NCBI RefSeq assembly: GCF_014645015.1
Contig: NZ_BMLC01000005.1
Coordinates: forward strand, 62,001-126,000
DNA: 64,000 nucleotides
Source: Salinibacterium xinjiangense
Lineage (GTDB): Bacteria > Actinomycetota > Actinomycetes > Actinomycetales > Microbacteriaceae
Reading direction: 5' to 3'
Position numbers and translations under genes: made by a program. The notes beneath the pieces were generated by a model. That model made no database searches, was not told where the DNA came from, and worked only from the letters and a program-made list of their open reading frames with translations. Of the stretch, positions 45,068 to 54,079 are shown in pieces. Each line of letters starts with the position of its first letter. The stretch's first letter is position 1.

Positions 45068-46849
45068 TCAGCTTCTGGTGCGCGCAGGCCGCTCGCCGCG
45101 ATCATTCGAGCGAGCTCCGCCGCGCACATCCGGGCGGATCTCGATCAGCTTGCCGCTGATGCGGGTGTCCTTCAGCTTCGAGAGCACCTGGGCAGGGAGA
45201 TCTGCCGGCAGCTCGACGATCGAGAAATCGGGGCGGATCTGGATGTGACCGAAGTCATCCCTGCTCAGGCCGCCCTCATTCGCAAGTGCCCCGACGATCT
45301 GCCGCGGCTCGACGCGGTGACGCTTGCCGACCTCGATGCGATACGGGGACATCGCCTTGTTCGAACGCGGACGACGCTCGGGACGCTCGCCGCGATCATC
45401 CCGGTCTCCTCGGTCGTCCCGGTCTCCTCGGTCTGGACGGTCGGTGCGCTCCTCGCGGTCGAACCGCTGCGGGCGCTCGTCCGCCGGGTTGAGCAGGAGG
45501 GGAGTATCGCCCTGGGCGACCACGGCGAGAGCGGCGGCGACGTCAGCCTCTGGCACGTCATGGTTCTTGATGTAGTGGCCGACGATGTCGCGGAATGCCG
45601 CGATACGCGACTGTTGGTTGAGCGCCTCGGTGATGGCGTCGTCGAAACGGGCCAGTCGGGTGACGTTGACGTCTTCCACCGACGGCAGCTGCATCTGGGT
45701 CAGCGGCTGGCGGGTCGCCTTCTCGATGGCAGCCAGCAGCCTCCGCTCACGTGGCGTGACGAAGCTGATGGCGGCTCCACTGCGTCCCGCACGCCCGGTA
45801 CGGCCGATGCGGTGCACGTATGATTCGGTGTCGATCGGGATGTCGAAGTTGACCACGTGGCTGATCCGGTCGACGTCGAGGCCTCGGGCCGCGACATCCG
45901 TTGCCACGAGGATGTCGAGCTTGCCCGACTTCAACTGGGCGACGGTGCGTTCGCGCTGGGCCTGGGCGACATCCCCGCTGATGGCAGCAGCAGAATAGCC
46001 GCGCGCGCGCAACTTCTCGGCGAGAGTCTCGGTCTCGTTCTTGGTGCGGACAAACACGATCATGCCCTCGAAGTTCTCCACCTCGAGAATGCGCGTGAGC
46101 GCGTCGACTTTTTGCGGATACGAGACCATCAGGTATCGCTGTGTCGTGTTCGCCGAGGTCGTCGTCTTGTTCTTGACGGTGATCTCTTCGGCGTCATGAA
46201 GGTACTTCTGAGAGATACGACGGATCTGCGGCGGCATCGTCGCCGAAAAGAGCGCGACCTGCTTATCTTCGGGAGTGTCGGCGAGAATCGTCTCAACATC
46301 CTCTGCGAAGCCCATCTTGAGCATCTCATCGGCCTCATCGAGCACAAGGTACTTGAGCTCTGAAAGGTCGAGGGTACCCTTCGCGAGGTGATCCATGATG
46401 CGACCGGGCGTGCCGACAACCACGTGCACGCCGCGGCGCAACGCCGACAGTTGAACACCGTAGGCCTGCCCGCCATAGACGGGAAGCACGTGCACGCCCT
46501 TCATGTGTGAGGCGTACTGCTCGAATGCCTCGCACACCTGTAGCGCGAGCTCGCGCGTCGGCGAGAGCACGAGCGCCTGCGGCTTCTTCTGCGAGACATC
46601 GAGCCTCGAGAGGATCGGGAGCGCGAATGCCGCGGTCTTCCCCGTTCCGGTCTGGGCGAGGCCCACGACATCGCGACCCTCGAGCAGCGGCGGTATCGTG
46701 GCGGCCTGGATCGCTGACGGAGTCTCGTACCCTACGTCGCGCACGGCCTTCAGGACGGCGTCACTCAGCCCGAGGTCGGCGAATCCGGTCGTCTCGCTTT
46801 GCGCGTCGAGGTCGGCTTCGATGTCTTCGGTCGTATCGTGTGACGTCAT
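45068..46849 (-). CDS. DEAD-box RNA helicase (DeaD/CsdA-like)
   Basis: A 593-residue helicase. The start MTSHDTTED at 46849 follows the Q motif context (TTGFADLGLSDAVLKAV, with TPSAIQ) better than the much longer open frame. Motifs: AQTGTGKTAAFALP, PTRELALQ, LDEADEML, SAT and HRIGRTGRAGR. After the core come an acidic/basic RDDRGDR-rich linker and a DbpA-type RNA-binding domain (PYRIEVGKRHRVEPRQIVGA). It remodels RNA in ribosome assembly or cold adaptation. Confidence 0.92.
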   Translation of the reverse strand: MTSHDTTEDIEADLDAQSETTGFADLGLSDAVLKAVRDVGYETPSAIQAATIPPLLEGRDVVGLAQTGTGKTAAFALPILSRLDVSQKKPQALVLSPTRELALQVCEAFEQYASHMKGVHVLPVYGGQAYGVQLSALRRGVHVVVGTPGRIMDHLAKGTLDLSELKYLVLDEADEMLKMGFAEDVETILADTPEDKQVALFSATMPPQIRRISQKYLHDAEEITVKNKTTTSANTTQRYLMVSYPQKVDALTRILEVENFEGMIVFVRTKNETETLAEKLRARGYSAAAISGDVAQAQRERTVAQLKSGKLDILVATDVAARGLDVDRISHVVNFDIPIDTESYVHRIGRTGRAGRSGAAISFVTPRERRLLAAIEKATRQPLTQMQLPSVEDVNVTRLARFDDAITEALNQQSRIAAFRDIVGHYIKNHDVPEADVAAALAVVAQGDTPLLLNPADERPQRFDREERTDRPDRGDRDDRGDRDDRGERPERRPRSNKAMSPYRIEVGKRHRVEPRQIVGALANEGGLSRDDFGHIQIRPDFSIVELPADLPAQVLSKLKDTRISGKLIEIRPDVRGGARSNDRGERPARTRS

Positions 46850-46877
46850 TCCTACAACGGTAGTGCCCGGTGCGCCT

Positions 46878-47390
46878 TCACGCTTGCGTTCGACCGAGGC
46901 TGAGGGCGTGCAGTTCGCGCAGCGCGGCGGTGAACTCCGCGAACGGACCGCGGGTCGGGGTGGCAGGCGCGATTCGGTCGATACCGAGAGCTGCGACAGC
47001 ACCCGGCCCCTGTCCCCATTCCGACCGCCAGCCGTCGAGTTGCGCGCCGCTGGCCGCGAACACGATGGTGCCGAGACCCACCCAGGCGTGTGCGGCGCTG
47101 CACATCGGGCAGTGCTCACCCGAGGTGTAGACGACACAGGAGCGGCGTTCATCGGGAGTCAGGTTGGCAGCAGCCCAGCGAGCGATCTCGAATTCAGGAT
47201 GCTGCGTCTCGTCACCACCGCCGACCCGGTTGCGCTCCTCGAGCCTCACCACCCCCGCGGCATCGACGAGCAGCGAGCCGAACGGCTCATCCCCGGCGTC
47301 GAGGGCCTCTTGTGCGAGCTCGACGCAGCGCCGCAGGTGCACCTGGTCGACCGGCGTTGCCGTCGTGGTCGGGTTTGCTTCCGTCATCAT
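46878..47390 (-). CDS. Cytidine/deoxycytidylate-type nucleoside deaminase
   Basis: A 170-residue zinc deaminase. The catalytic HPE (residues 64-66, QHPEFEIA) and the zinc cysteines 94 and 97 (EHCPMCSAA) are in place. The spacing and length fit the guanine deaminase/tRNA adenosine deaminase-like group. The exact base is not clear. It is upstream of the helicase on the same strand with 28 bases between. Confidence 0.88.
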   Translation of the reverse strand: MMTEANPTTTATPVDQVHLRRCVELAQEALDAGDEPFGSLLVDAAGVVRLEERNRVGGGDETQHPEFEIARWAAANLTPDERRSCVVYTSGEHCPMCSAAHAWVGLGTIVFAASGAQLDGWRSEWGQGPGAVAALGIDRIAPATPTRGPFAEFTAALRELHALSLGRTQA

Positions 47391-47436
47391 CGAACGGTAT
47401 CCCAGACGGCCGTGCCGCCGCGCCTAGAATGACGGG

Positions 47437-48207
47437 ATGACCGACCTCAGCCTGCGGATGCCCAACACGCGACTGCGAGCGGTTCTCAACCTCGGGGTGA
47501 AGCACGCGGCATCCTTCCCCCTCCCGACACACCTGTCATCTCCCGAGCTCTATGCCGACTGGGATGATGACGCACAGTTGAGCGACCTGCACGTGGAGTT
47601 CGACAGCGGCCAGCTTCATGTCGAAACCACGGGCGGCGGAACCGACCATCACTTCCACACCGGGGCCGGCGAGCACCGCGCTTCGAGCCCGTGGCCCGAC
47701 GCCGACACCGCAGCCCTGCTGCGGTGGAGCTCGGCTCTGGCCGGTGATCTGCATGCTCTCATGCCGGGCCTGCTCGACGACATCACCCAGGCCGCGGCGT
47801 GGCACGATTCAGGCTTCGACCTCTATATCTGCGAGGTGGATGAGCCCGGCCAGCTCGACCTGATCGAAATCGAGGTCGAGGGTGAACTGATGACGCTGCC
47901 CTGGCTGGGTGCCGGCACCGTGACTCATGACCACATCGATGGGGAGAATCATCCGATTGCCCTGGCGTGGGGGCCGGGCGAGACCGAAGCCGATCAGCCG
48001 ATTGCGCAGGCCTGGACCGATGCCGCCACCGGAGTTCCGCGATCCAGGGCCTTGCCAGGTGTCGACTGGGATGTGATCGGCCTTCCCGCGGTCGAGGTAC
48101 TCCCGTGGCTTGAGGGGATCTACCTCAATCACCACATGATCCCCGATGCTGAAGGCACCCTCCTGAACGCCGTCCTTCGCCGCCTCGGAGGTCTCGACCT
48201 GTCCTGA
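47437..48207 (+). CDS. Conserved-looking protein of unknown function
   Basis: A 256-residue soluble, acidic protein without signal peptide or membrane segment. Histidine-rich spots (TDHHFH, THDHIDGENH, LNHHM) could bind metal. No family was recognised. Codon use and frame length support a real gene; it is divergent from the deaminase with 46 bases between. Confidence 0.7.
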   Translation: MTDLSLRMPNTRLRAVLNLGVKHAASFPLPTHLSSPELYADWDDDAQLSDLHVEFDSGQLHVETTGGGTDHHFHTGAGEHRASSPWPDADTAALLRWSSALAGDLHALMPGLLDDITQAAAWHDSGFDLYICEVDEPGQLDLIEIEVEGELMTLPWLGAGTVTHDHIDGENHPIALAWGPGETEADQPIAQAWTDAATGVPRSRALPGVDWDVIGLPAVEVLPWLEGIYLNHHMIPDAEGTLLNAVLRRLGGLDLS

Positions 48208-48458
48208 AGCCGGCCGTCAGAACGTCAGAACGTCACTCTCGGCGCGATCACCGCCGTCCTTTGCTCGGAGACGAATAGGAAGATCCTGTTTCCGGCATCC
48301 GCCCAGGGAGGAGCAGACTCGGCGAGCATCGAGGCGGATCCGGTTATCGCCGTAGCCACGGATCCTGCAGTTCGGCCCCGCTTCGAGCAAGAATCGGAAC
48401 GGCGAAGGCAGGCGATAGGCTCGTTGCGACCATTGCCAACGCTGGAGGGCCCGCCGCT

Positions 48459-50003
48459 ATGTTCCCGACCGATCTACCGTCCACAGTAATCATCGTCGGG
48501 GCAGTCGTTGTCCTCGCCTTGATCGTGATCATCGTGCTGCTGCGCGGAATAAAGGTGGCGAAGCCTGACGAGGCGATCATCGTGACATCCCGCCAGAAGG
48601 CGCTCAGGTTGGGGGAGGCCGAGACCGAGAATGCAGGCCAGAAGGTCGTCTTCGGGTCGCGGGTATTCGTCAAACCCATCATCGAAGCCCACTTCAAACT
48701 CAGCCTCCGCAGCCGCCAGCTCAATGTGCAGGCCACGGCCCAGACGCGGGACGCGATCACGATCCGCGTCAACGCCGTCGCCGTCGTCAAGGTCGGCGGC
48801 TCCGAGTCGATGGTGCGAGCGGCCGCGCAACGGTTTCTGAACCAGCAGGACCAGATCGAGACATCCACCGAAGAAGTGCTCAGTGGCTCGGTGCGATCGA
48901 TCGTCGGCCAGCTGACGGTTACCGAGATCATCACCAATCGTTCAGCGCTGCAGGGCCAGGTGCTCGAAGCTGTGCGCGAATCCCTCGACGTGCAGGGACT
49001 GACCATCGACACCCTCCAGATTAAGGAGATCGACGACGACAACGGATACATCCGCGACCTCGGTCGAGGTGAGGCAGCGCGCGTGAAGCAGGTTGCCGAG
49101 ATTGCCGAGTCCGTGTCGCGCCAAGCGTCGGAAGAAGCAAGGATCTCGGCCGACCAGGCCGTCGCCGAATCGCAGCGCAAGCTCGATCTGCGCAACGCCG
49201 AAATCCAGAAGGAGACCGACAAAGCTCGGGCCGAAGCGGCGGCGGCAGCTCCGCTCGCCGAAGCCATTGCCCAGCAGGAGGTCGTTGCCCAGCAGGAGGT
49301 GACGGCCGGAAAGCGCGTCGGTCTGCGCAAGCAGGAACTCGACGCCGAAATCCGTGCGGTCGCCGATGCTGAAGCGTACGCGATCTCCAAGAAAGCCGAA
49401 GCGGATGCGACCGCAGCGGTCGCCGCAGCAAACGCCGACCGCGACTCCCGACGATCGAGTGCCGAGGCGATCGAGGCTGAGGGTGTGGCCGAGCGTAACC
49501 GCCGCCGCAGCGCGGCCGAAGCCGTCGAGGCCGAAGGCCTCTCAGAGCGAAGCCGCCGAATCGCGGCCGCCGAAGCACTCCAGGCCGAGGGTGAGGCCGA
49601 GGCTGCCTCGATCCGCGCCAGGGGCAACGCCGAGGCCGACGCCACCAAGGCACGTGCTGAGGCTCTCGAGCAGGGTGCCGGTGACCTGCTGCGCCAGCAG
49701 ATCATCGCCCAGCTTCCCGAGATCGTGCGAGCGGCATCGGAGCCTCTCTCCTCGATCTCGAACATGACGGTGATCTCGTCCGACGGCAAAGGTTCAGAGC
49801 AGGTGGGCCAGAACGTGGCAACCCAGCTCACGACGGTGAACCAGATCCTGAAAGACCTGGTCGGCATCGACATCTCCGACATCATCACCGGCCGAATGAC
49901 GGGCGAGGCGATCGGCAGGGGCGTCGCTGGCTCCCAGCAGGCAGCTCCGAAAGCCGCGGCCCCGAAGTCGGCACCGCCCAGATTCGCGCCGCCGAAATCC
50001 TAG
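48459..50003 (+). CDS. Flotillin-family SPFH protein
   Basis: A 514-residue protein with one N-terminal membrane helix (residues 8-29), an SPFH domain (roughly 30-210) and a long alanine/glutamate-rich coiled coil (210-420). The coil has repeats of the type SAEAIEAEGVAERNRR / SAAEAVEAEGLSERSRR. The tail is Pro/Ala/Lys-rich (APKAAAPKSAPPRFAPPKS). Flotillins oligomerise at the inner membrane leaflet and organise lipid microdomains. GGAGGG precedes the ATG. Confidence 0.9.
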   Translation: MFPTDLPSTVIIVGAVVVLALIVIIVLLRGIKVAKPDEAIIVTSRQKALRLGEAETENAGQKVVFGSRVFVKPIIEAHFKLSLRSRQLNVQATAQTRDAITIRVNAVAVVKVGGSESMVRAAAQRFLNQQDQIETSTEEVLSGSVRSIVGQLTVTEIITNRSALQGQVLEAVRESLDVQGLTIDTLQIKEIDDDNGYIRDLGRGEAARVKQVAEIAESVSRQASEEARISADQAVAESQRKLDLRNAEIQKETDKARAEAAAAAPLAEAIAQQEVVAQQEVTAGKRVGLRKQELDAEIRAVADAEAYAISKKAEADATAAVAAANADRDSRRSSAEAIEAEGVAERNRRRSAAEAVEAEGLSERSRRIAAAEALQAEGEAEAASIRARGNAEADATKARAEALEQGAGDLLRQQIIAQLPEIVRAASEPLSSISNMTVISSDGKGSEQVGQNVATQLTTVNQILKDLVGIDISDIITGRMTGEAIGRGVAGSQQAAPKAAAPKSAPPRFAPPKS

Positions 50004-50013
50004 AACGCCGCGG

Positions 50014-50334
50014 TCAGCTGCTGCGTGGGGGAGTGCGAGTCGGGGAAGGCGCAGGATGTTCCTGCTGCACCCTCTCGACGAGCAACTTCCACGGGCCTGT
50101 CAGGGACGCCTCCGGCACCCTCGCCGTGCGATGTTTGCGGGGCGCGCGCACGGTGATCAGGTAGACGAAGCGATCACGGGATACCGCATCCGACTGAACG
50201 CGACGCCAGGGGCACGCATTCACGAGGTCGAGCAGCTCTCCGGAGTCGTCGAGCGCCGCTGACAACGACCACGTACGGGTGAGCCCGGCGAACCCTCCGG
50301 AGCGGGCAACGGTGATCGTGAGTTCAGCGGGCAT
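50014..50334 (-). CDS. Emfourin-type protealysin inhibitor
   Basis: A 106-residue protein starting MPAELTITVARSGGFAGLTR at 50334. The pattern matches the small inhibitor encoded next to protealysin-like metalloproteases. It lies five bases after the protease stop, so both are made from one message. It probably binds and silences the protease in the cytosol. Confidence 0.75.
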   Translation of the reverse strand: MPAELTITVARSGGFAGLTRTWSLSAALDDSGELLDLVNACPWRRVQSDAVSRDRFVYLITVRAPRKHRTARVPEASLTGPWKLLVERVQQEHPAPSPTRTPPRSS

Positions 50335-50339
50335 CCTGA

Positions 50340-51410
50340 TCAGGTGCTTCCGGCGACCTGTGGCGGCAGGGGCGGGATCCCCACGCCAGTCCAACCATCG
50401 ATGACGGCCGCGACCTCGGCTGACTGTGCGCCGTACCGCTCCAAGGCGGCGGCAACCGTGGCCGCAGCGAACTGTGCGAAATCGGCCCTGGCCGTGAGAG
50501 TAGGGCCGTTTATGGCGTCGTACCAGATCTGGCCGGCGTGCTCCCAGGCGTTGCCACCGAGCGACTCGGCGACGAGATAGAACGCCCTGTTCGGGATGCC
50601 CGAGTTCAGGTGCACGCCTCCGCCGTCTTCATCCGTCTGGATGTAGTCGTCGAAGTGGGCAGGCTGGGGGTCTTTGCCGAGCACGTCGTCGTCGTATGCG
50701 GTGCCGGGTGCCCGTAGTGAGCGCAGGGCAGAACCCTCGACCTCGGCGGTGAAGATGCCTTCGCCGATGAGCCAGGTGGCGTCGGCCACGGTTTGCCCCC
50801 TCGAATACTGTTCGACGAGCGCGCCGAAGACGTCGGAGATCGATTCGTTGAGTGCACCGGACTGGTCGCGGTAGACGAGCCCGGCCGTGTACTGGGTCAC
50901 CCCGTGTGCGAGCTCGTGCCCGATAACCGAGAGTGAGGCGGTGAACCTCGTGAAGATCTCTCCGTCACCGTCGCCGAACACCATGCGTTCGCCATCCCAG
51001 AACGCGTTGTCGTACAGGTCTCCGTAGTGGACCGTCGCATCGAGGGGGAGGCCCGCGCCGTCGATGGAATTCCTGCCGTACACCTCCGAGTACAGCGCAA
51101 AAGTGGCACCGAGCCCGTCGTATGCCTCGTCTGCGGCGGGGTCACCCGTCGGATCGTTGCCCTCGCGACGCACAGGCGAACCGGGGATTGTCATCGTGCC
51201 AGCCGCATCGCTAATGGTGCGATCGGGTGCATCGACCAGGGTCGCGACGAGATCATTATTCTCGTCGAAACCGAGGTCGAAGCGCACCGAGCGGAATCGC
51301 TTGTCGTGCTCGAGCGCTACTCGGGCCGCATGAGCAGCCACGGCGTACTTCGCGTCATCGAGTCGGGCTATGCGCCTCAAGAGGTACGGGGGAATGATTC
51401 CGTGAGTCAT
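50340..51410 (-). CDS. Protealysin-like M4 zinc metalloprotease
   Basis: A 356-residue thermolysin-family protease. Zinc ligands His165, His169 (VIGHELAHGVT) and Glu189 (ALNESISDVFG) are present. The start MTHGIIPPYLL carries the PPL motif of the short protealysin-type propeptide and there is no signal peptide, unlike secreted thermolysins. It is followed by its likely inhibitor. Confidence 0.92.
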   Translation of the reverse strand: MTHGIIPPYLLRRIARLDDAKYAVAAHAARVALEHDKRFRSVRFDLGFDENNDLVATLVDAPDRTISDAAGTMTIPGSPVRREGNDPTGDPAADEAYDGLGATFALYSEVYGRNSIDGAGLPLDATVHYGDLYDNAFWDGERMVFGDGDGEIFTRFTASLSVIGHELAHGVTQYTAGLVYRDQSGALNESISDVFGALVEQYSRGQTVADATWLIGEGIFTAEVEGSALRSLRAPGTAYDDDVLGKDPQPAHFDDYIQTDEDGGGVHLNSGIPNRAFYLVAESLGGNAWEHAGQIWYDAINGPTLTARADFAQFAAATVAAALERYGAQSAEVAAVIDGWTGVGIPPLPPQVAGST

Positions 51411-51442
51411 GATTCGAGCATGCCCTGTGCCACCGACGGAGG

Positions 51443-51553
51443 CTAGTCCTTGCGCTTGCTGGCGGCTTTGTCTTTCTTGTCAGCCCGCTTCTCCTTCAGA
51501 GACTTGCTGGCTACAGTCTTGGCTGTGGTTTTCTTCGGTGACTTATCGGCCAT
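51443..51553 (-). CDS. Small basic lysine-rich protein
   Basis: A 36-residue frame MADKSPKKTTAKTVASKSLK, continuing with more Lys, Ala and Arg, ending at TAG 51443-51445. AGGAGG lies about seven bases upstream of the ATG. Similar short lysine-rich proteins occur widely in Microbacteriaceae, as I recall. Function unknown; nucleic-acid binding is plausible. Confidence 0.7.
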   Translation of the reverse strand: MADKSPKKTTAKTVASKSLKEKRADKKDKAASKRKD

Positions 51554-51616
51554 GACGTTATCCTCCTGTGAGCCGGGCGGCTCGTCCCCCGAGCGTACCC
51601 CGCTCGCGGGGCCAGG

Positions 51617-52504
51617 TCACGCCTGGCGAATGCGGGCTATGCGCTTGCGGGCGGCATCCTCGCTCGTGGATGACCTACCGAGAACGCGACCAACACCTCG
51701 CAACACCACTCCCGTTGCCCAGATCACGGGAAGGCGCGACCGGCGCAAGCCCAGCAGCACGCGGTGCTCCTCGGGCAGCGACGCAACTGCGCCGGCAAAC
51801 AACACCCGGTACGCGGGCAACATCGATCGTCTGAGCGGGGGATTCCGGATGAACCGCACAGCCTCGCGCACCCGTTCGTCGCTCTTGAGCGCAGGCCGGA
51901 AGCCGTCGATCTGCGCTTTCAATTCTGCCCGTGAACGCGGCGGATGCTGCACCCCCACGAGTTCGCCAGCCACCGCCCACTCGCTCACGTACTGGTCAGC
52001 GCCCCCGGGGATGGGGTCACCCCATAGTTCGTGGCAGCCGAGGAATGCATCGGTGAAGACCGCATGGACCCAGGTGAGCAGTTCCTGGTCGCCGGCGGTG
52101 TACGGGCGTTCGACTCCCTGCGCATCGCTGTACGTCCCGGCAACCCTGTCGTGGTACTTACCGACCCTGGATGACTCGAGCCTCGCCTGCTCGGTGCCCG
52201 CGAAAGTCACCGTGATCAGCCACTGGATCGTGCCGGAAAGCCTGCCGAGAGGGTCTTCCTTATATCGGGACCAATCGTGCACCCCTGCCATCGCGCCGGG
52301 GTGGAGCGTCTGCATGAGCAGCGCCCTTATCCCGGCCACGAGCGTTCCCATGCCTCCGTGCACGGCCCACGACGCTGAATCGGGGCCGAAGAATCCCTCG
52401 TCATCGCCGAGTTCCATCCGGCTCACCCACTGTGGGCGACCCGAGCTCTCACCCGAAAAAGTGGTAAGGAGGTGCGAACGCCAGGAGTCCGAAATTCTGC
52501 CCAT
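51617..52504 (-). CDS. Oxygenase MpaB-like (DUF2236) protein
   Basis: A 295-residue protein with SWAVHGGMGTLVAGIRALLM, LHPGAMAGVHDWSRYKEDPLG, LLTWVHAVFTDAFL and IRNPPLRRSMLPAYRVLFAG. These are the landmarks of the DUF2236/MpaB family of haem-dependent oxygenases or latex-clearing-like enzymes; the conserved histidines (LHPG, WVHA) are present. Physiological substrate unknown. Confidence 0.85.
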   Translation of the reverse strand: MGRISDSWRSHLLTTFSGESSGRPQWVSRMELGDDEGFFGPDSASWAVHGGMGTLVAGIRALLMQTLHPGAMAGVHDWSRYKEDPLGRLSGTIQWLITVTFAGTEQARLESSRVGKYHDRVAGTYSDAQGVERPYTAGDQELLTWVHAVFTDAFLGCHELWGDPIPGGADQYVSEWAVAGELVGVQHPPRSRAELKAQIDGFRPALKSDERVREAVRFIRNPPLRRSMLPAYRVLFAGAVASLPEEHRVLLGLRRSRLPVIWATGVVLRGVGRVLGRSSTSEDAARKRIARIRQA

Positions 52505-52534
52505 ATCCCGACAGTAACGCGACTCGCTGGGAGC

Positions 52535-52921
52535 TCAGTCGAGAGGGTCGGACACCCTGCCGCGCAGCTTCTCCATGTCGCGCCGTTCCCGCTTGGTCGG
52601 CCGACCGGCCCCACGATCCCGTTGAGGGAGCAATGCCACTTCTTCCGGGGCGGGAAGTGGGGGACTGATATCCGTGAAGGCTTCGACCGCGACGACCGCC
52701 CCAACCCGTTTGGACAGGATCTCGCGCACTACCAGGATGCGATCGAATCCCGCGATCCGCACCCTCACCTCGTCACCGGTCTTCACCTGCTGGGCGGCCT
52801 TGGCCCGGTCGCCGTTGACCCGGATGTGTCCCGATCGGGTCGCGGCGGTGGCTGCCGACCGGGTCTTGAAGACTCTGACCGCCCAGAGCCAGCTATCGAC
52901 GCGTGCTGACAGGGTTGCCAT
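52535..52921 (-). CDS. S4-domain RNA-binding protein, Hsp15-like
   Basis: A 128-residue protein with an S4 domain at its N-terminus (RVDSWLWAVRVFKTRSAATA, RSGHIRVNGDRAK). The tail RGAGRPTKRERRDMEKL is typical of Hsp15/HslR, which rescues 50S subunits with attached peptidyl-tRNA. ATG 52921 is preferred to the adjoining GTG. Confidence 0.87.
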   Translation of the reverse strand: MATLSARVDSWLWAVRVFKTRSAATAATRSGHIRVNGDRAKAAQQVKTGDEVRVRIAGFDRILVVREILSKRVGAVVAVEAFTDISPPLPAPEEVALLPQRDRGAGRPTKRERRDMEKLRGRVSDPLD

Positions 52922-52960
52922 CACCGGTGTCCGGTGCTTCCGACCGGGGCCGCGCGGTGG

Positions 52961-53404
52961 TCACTGGGTTGCAACATCCGTTTTCCACCGCACAAGGCTT
53001 CGAACGGTCGCGTTGTCGTCCACGGATAATTGCGCGATGGTGTCATCGGGAACGGAAGGGTTCAGTGCGAGGAATCCGCGCACTCGCATGGAGGAGTCGT
53101 CGACGAGAGATCGAAGCACATCACGCGGTGCCGTTTCGTTGCGTGCGACGCAGGCCCGTACTCCTTCGTGTTCATCGGTGACGAGGGTGGTGAACAGGTC
53201 GCCCGGCGTGTTGAAGCTGCTCGCGACGCTCTCGCGGATCTTCGGATTCGGGTGCGTCGCCAGCAGTCGAAGCCTGGTGATCTTGCTGTGGGTGACCAGG
53301 GGAGCCGGATGCAACTCCTCCGCCTGCTCAGCAGTCAACATCGCCGGCGCCATCGCCTTCATCTGCTTCCGTTGGGCTGGGGTGTTGAACCTGATGCACG
53401 ACAT
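52961..53404 (-). CDS. LRV/HEAT-like repeat protein
   Basis: From ATG 53404 (MSCIRFNTPAQRKQM) the product is 147 residues. It consists of repeated helical units with the pattern L-x-x-L-A-x-x-P-x-x-x-V-R, for example RLRLLATHPNPKIRESVASS, LVTDEHEGVRACVARN and LVDDSSMRVRGFLALNPSVP. This resembles the leucine-rich-repeat variant fold. Probably a protein-protein interaction module; partner unknown. Confidence 0.7.
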   Translation of the reverse strand: MSCIRFNTPAQRKQMKAMAPAMLTAEQAEELHPAPLVTHSKITRLRLLATHPNPKIRESVASSFNTPGDLFTTLVTDEHEGVRACVARNETAPRDVLRSLVDDSSMRVRGFLALNPSVPDDTIAQLSVDDNATVRSLVRWKTDVATQ

Positions 53405-53545
53405 GTCATGAACGCTAGCCTGTCGACGGCGGAACGGCCGGGCTGCACGACGGGTGGATCGGTGGAGAATTTGCGTCGGAGAGCAGAAATCGACGGGGCG
53501 AGCGACACTCGTCATCAGTTACTGTGGTCTAACGGGAGGGCCGCA

Positions 53546-54079
53546 ATGGCTGGAAACGACAATACATTTGACGGCACTGGCGCCCCCGAGGGCGTGACGC
53601 CTGACAACGCTGAACTGGGAGAAGCTGTGCCGGAAGAGACTTCAACGCCGCGCGATGATACGACAGTCACGTACGGGAATGAGTTCGCGGCCCAGCTGGC
53701 GGCAATGGATGGTTCGACATCCCCCGAAGAGCAGGACGCAATTTCTGCACTGCCATCGGGTTCTGCACTGCTGGTCGTTCGTCGGGGGCCCAATGTCGGC
53801 GCGCGCTTCCTGCTCGATGCTGACCTGACCACCGTCGGCCGTCATCCCGAGGCAGACATTTTCCTGGACGACGTGACCGTGTCACGCCGTCATGCGGAGT
53901 TCCTGCGCAGCGGCACCGCGTTCAGGGTTAAGGATCTCGGTTCGCTCAACGGCACGTACTTCGACGGCGTTCGTATCGACACCGCTCTCCTCAGCGATGG
54001 TGCCGAGGTTCAGGTCGGTAAGTTTCGCCTGACGTTCTACGCATCGCGACTCGACCTTGCACACCTGGCCGGACGGTAG
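53546..54079 (+). CDS. garA: FHA-domain regulator GarA/OdhI-type
   Basis: A 177-residue protein. The N-terminal acidic tail holds Thr-rich STPRDDTTVTYGNEF, the place of the phosphorylation switch in GarA/OdhI. The C-terminal FHA domain has VGRHPEADIFLDDVTVSRRH and SLNGTYFDGVRI. GarA/OdhI inhibits 2-oxoglutarate dehydrogenase until phosphorylated by Ser/Thr kinases. GGGAGGG precedes the ATG. It heads the garA-ftsR-merR block usual in Actinobacteria. Confidence 0.9.
   Translation: MAGNDNTFDGTGAPEGVTPDNAELGEAVPEETSTPRDDTTVTYGNEFAAQLAAMDGSTSPEEQDAISALPSGSALLVVRRGPNVGARFLLDADLTTVGRHPEADIFLDDVTVSRRHAEFLRSGTAFRVKDLGSLNGTYFDGVRIDTALLSDGAEVQVGKFRLTFYASRLDLAHLAGR

Noticed and set aside
48344-49888. 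514-codon minus-strand open frame
   Set aside because: Antisense of the flotillin gene; Ser/Arg/Ala-rich composition without motifs.
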